Positions 5,063 through 5,601 of a stretch of DNA of 5,601 nucleotides are shown here, in pieces. Position numbers and translations under genes: made by a program. Position 1 is the first letter of the stretch; the number at the start of each line of letters is the position of its first letter. The notes beneath the pieces are model-generated. The model searched no databases. It had not been told where the DNA came from and saw only the letters and a list, made by a program, of their open reading frames with translations. The stretch is from Holophagae bacterium (lineage in GTDB: Bacteria > Acidobacteriota > Thermoanaerobaculia > Thermoanaerobaculales > Sulfomarinibacteraceae). The stretch lies in the NCBI GenBank assembly GCA_030609785.1, contig JAUWTC010000203.1, positions 1 to 5,601 on the forward strand. The letters are read 5' to 3'.

Positions 5063-5152
5063 GAACCGCCAAGACGCAAAGAGCGCTAAGGGTTTTAATT
5101 TTCAATACCTTCTTTGCGCTTTCTTTGCGGCCTTTGCGTCTTCGCGGTTCAA
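5061..5152. repeat. 92-bp palindromic intergenic repeat element with CGCAAAG motifs
   Basis: The outer arms 5061-5081 and 5132-5152 are 21 bp and complementary at 20 of 21 positions. The left arm reads TTGAACCGCCAAGACGCAAA plus G; the right arm carries G instead of C at position 10. The interior of the right half, read on the minus strand, repeats degenerate units GACGCAAAG, GCCGCAAAG and AAAGCGCAAAG. The left half has GACGCAAAG and then GAGCGC, so the interior is only partly paired around an AT-rich centre (5091-5105). Inverted intergenic elements with 'AACCGCxAAGACGCxAAG' ends are, to my knowledge, widespread in multiple copies in several environmental phyla. No transposase or target-site duplication is evident, so a MITE-like or folding-RNA nature is inferred. 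Confidence 0.75.
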
Positions 5153-5187
5153 TTTTCTTCTTGCCCCGGCCAATGTAAGCTCTCTCC

Positions 5188-5601
5188 ATGAAGATCGCTT
5201 TGATCGGGACTCACGGGATCGGCAAGACCACCCTGTGTTTTGACCTTGCGGCACGTCTCAAACGACGGAACAACGACGTGGAACTGGTCAGAGAAGTGGC
5301 CCGCCGATGCCCAATGCCTATCAACGAGACCACCACCAGTGCGGCTCAGGCCTGGATCCTCCACACGCAGATCGCCGAAGAACTCGCCGCATCGGCCCGC
5401 CACGAGGTCGTGATCGCCGACCGTTCGGTTCTGGACAACTACTGCTACATGGTGCATGCATCGGGCGCCTCGGCCCTGTGGGAAACCATCATTCGGGAAT
5501 GGCTGCCCACCTACGACCTCTTGGTTCATGTGCCCCTCTGGTCACAGCCTTCCTACGACGGCGTCAGAGCAGTCGACCCCAGATTCCAGCAGGAGATCGA
5601 A
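5188..5601 (+). CDS. P-loop NTPase/kinase-like protein, NadR/Ttd14 (AAA_28) type (partial, 3' end outside window)
   Basis: The first 138 codons of a gene that runs off the right edge. The N-terminus MKIALIGTHGIGKTT contains a Walker A motif (G7-T15, Lys13, Thr14) directly after the first strand. Next come a basic helix (AARLKRR), the segment VELVREVARRCPMPINE, and a Walker-B-like strand VVIADRSVLDNY (74-85) whose Asp78-Arg79 are placed as in nucleoside-kinase-like P-loop proteins. A further strand LLVHVPL (111-117) follows. This order matches the AAA_28 group that includes the ribosylnicotinamide kinase domain of NadR, so a small-molecule or nucleotide kinase is likely; the substrate cannot be told. 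The start ATG has no clear Shine-Dalgarno (TAAGCTCTCTCC precedes it), and it begins 36 bp after the palindromic element. Confidence 0.82.
   Translation, partial: MKIALIGTHGIGKTTLCFDLAARLKRRNNDVELVREVARRCPMPINETTTSAAQAWILHTQIAEELAASARHEVVIADRSVLDNYCYMVHASGASALWETIIREWLPTYDLLVHVPLWSQPSYDGVRAVDPRFQQEIE

Larger units (their letters stand above)
4981..5187. other. Spacer between the regulator and the P-loop gene, made largely of inverted repeats
   Basis: This 207-bp stretch has no credible gene. From left to right it holds a tandem TCAGCTA-TCAGCTA (4987-5000), a terminator-like structure (5012-5062), a palindromic element (5061-5152) and a short pyrimidine-rich lead into the next ATG. The minus-strand frame across 4998-5189 is lysine/arginine-rich and only reads through the repeat. 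Confidence 0.6.

Noticed and set aside
5061..5152. CRISPR-like array from repeated CGCAAAG units
   Set aside because: The units are 9-11 bp and contiguous, without unique spacers, and the two halves are inverted relative to each other.
5149..5529. 126-codon minus-strand frame over the P-loop gene
   Set aside because: The plus strand carries a clear Walker A and family pattern; the antisense frame is a shadow.

Overview
The window is GC-rich (about 60% by eye) bacterial chromosomal DNA with compact, mostly housekeeping genes and strong purine-rich ribosome binding sites. I see no phage, plasmid, CRISPR or tRNA signal. The FabF and AcpP types, a winged-helix/PTS-EIIA fusion, and an intergenic palindrome of the 'CGCAAAG' kind would fit Acidobacteriota or another environmental Gram-negative phylum. 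That placement is an inference of low confidence; nothing in the window is taxonomically diagnostic.

Layout. Positions 1-185 (+) hold the last 60 codons of a gene that begins outside the window, probably the soluble tail of a membrane glycosyltransferase. Positions 186-546 are a gap without a convincing gene, between two convergent genes. The gap contains a near-perfect 19-bp inverted repeat and two further hairpins. The minus strand from 4014 down to 547 reads acpP, fabF, clcA. acpP and fabF are separated by 2 nt and are almost certainly co-transcribed and translationally coupled. clcA follows after 139 nt with its own promoter-like sequence and is probably a separate unit.

A 252-bp divergent intergenic region (4015-4266) separates acpP from a plus-strand gene (4267-4980) for an excisionase-type winged-helix DNA-binding domain fused to a PTS EIIA-like domain. 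This region carries candidate promoters in both directions, two exact 9-bp direct repeats 20 bp apart, a short palindrome and a GC-rich hairpin. After the fusion gene comes a 207-bp spacer with a terminator-like structure and a 92-bp palindromic repeat element (5061-5152). Then a P-loop NTPase of the NadR/Ttd14 (AAA_28) type starts at 5188 and runs off the right edge.

Function. acpP and fabF supply the acyl carrier and the elongating condensing enzyme of type II fatty-acid synthesis. clcA encodes a ClC anion transporter or channel with two C-terminal CBS domains, and has Ala where ClC-ec1 has its internal proton-transfer glutamate. The winged-helix/EIIA fusion looks like a DNA-binding regulator whose activity could depend on PTS-type phosphorylation, and its shared upstream region with acpP makes local regulation an obvious hypothesis. 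No wholly new system is evident. The most interesting items are this fusion and its repeat-bearing promoter, the palindromic element, and the structured gap at the left.
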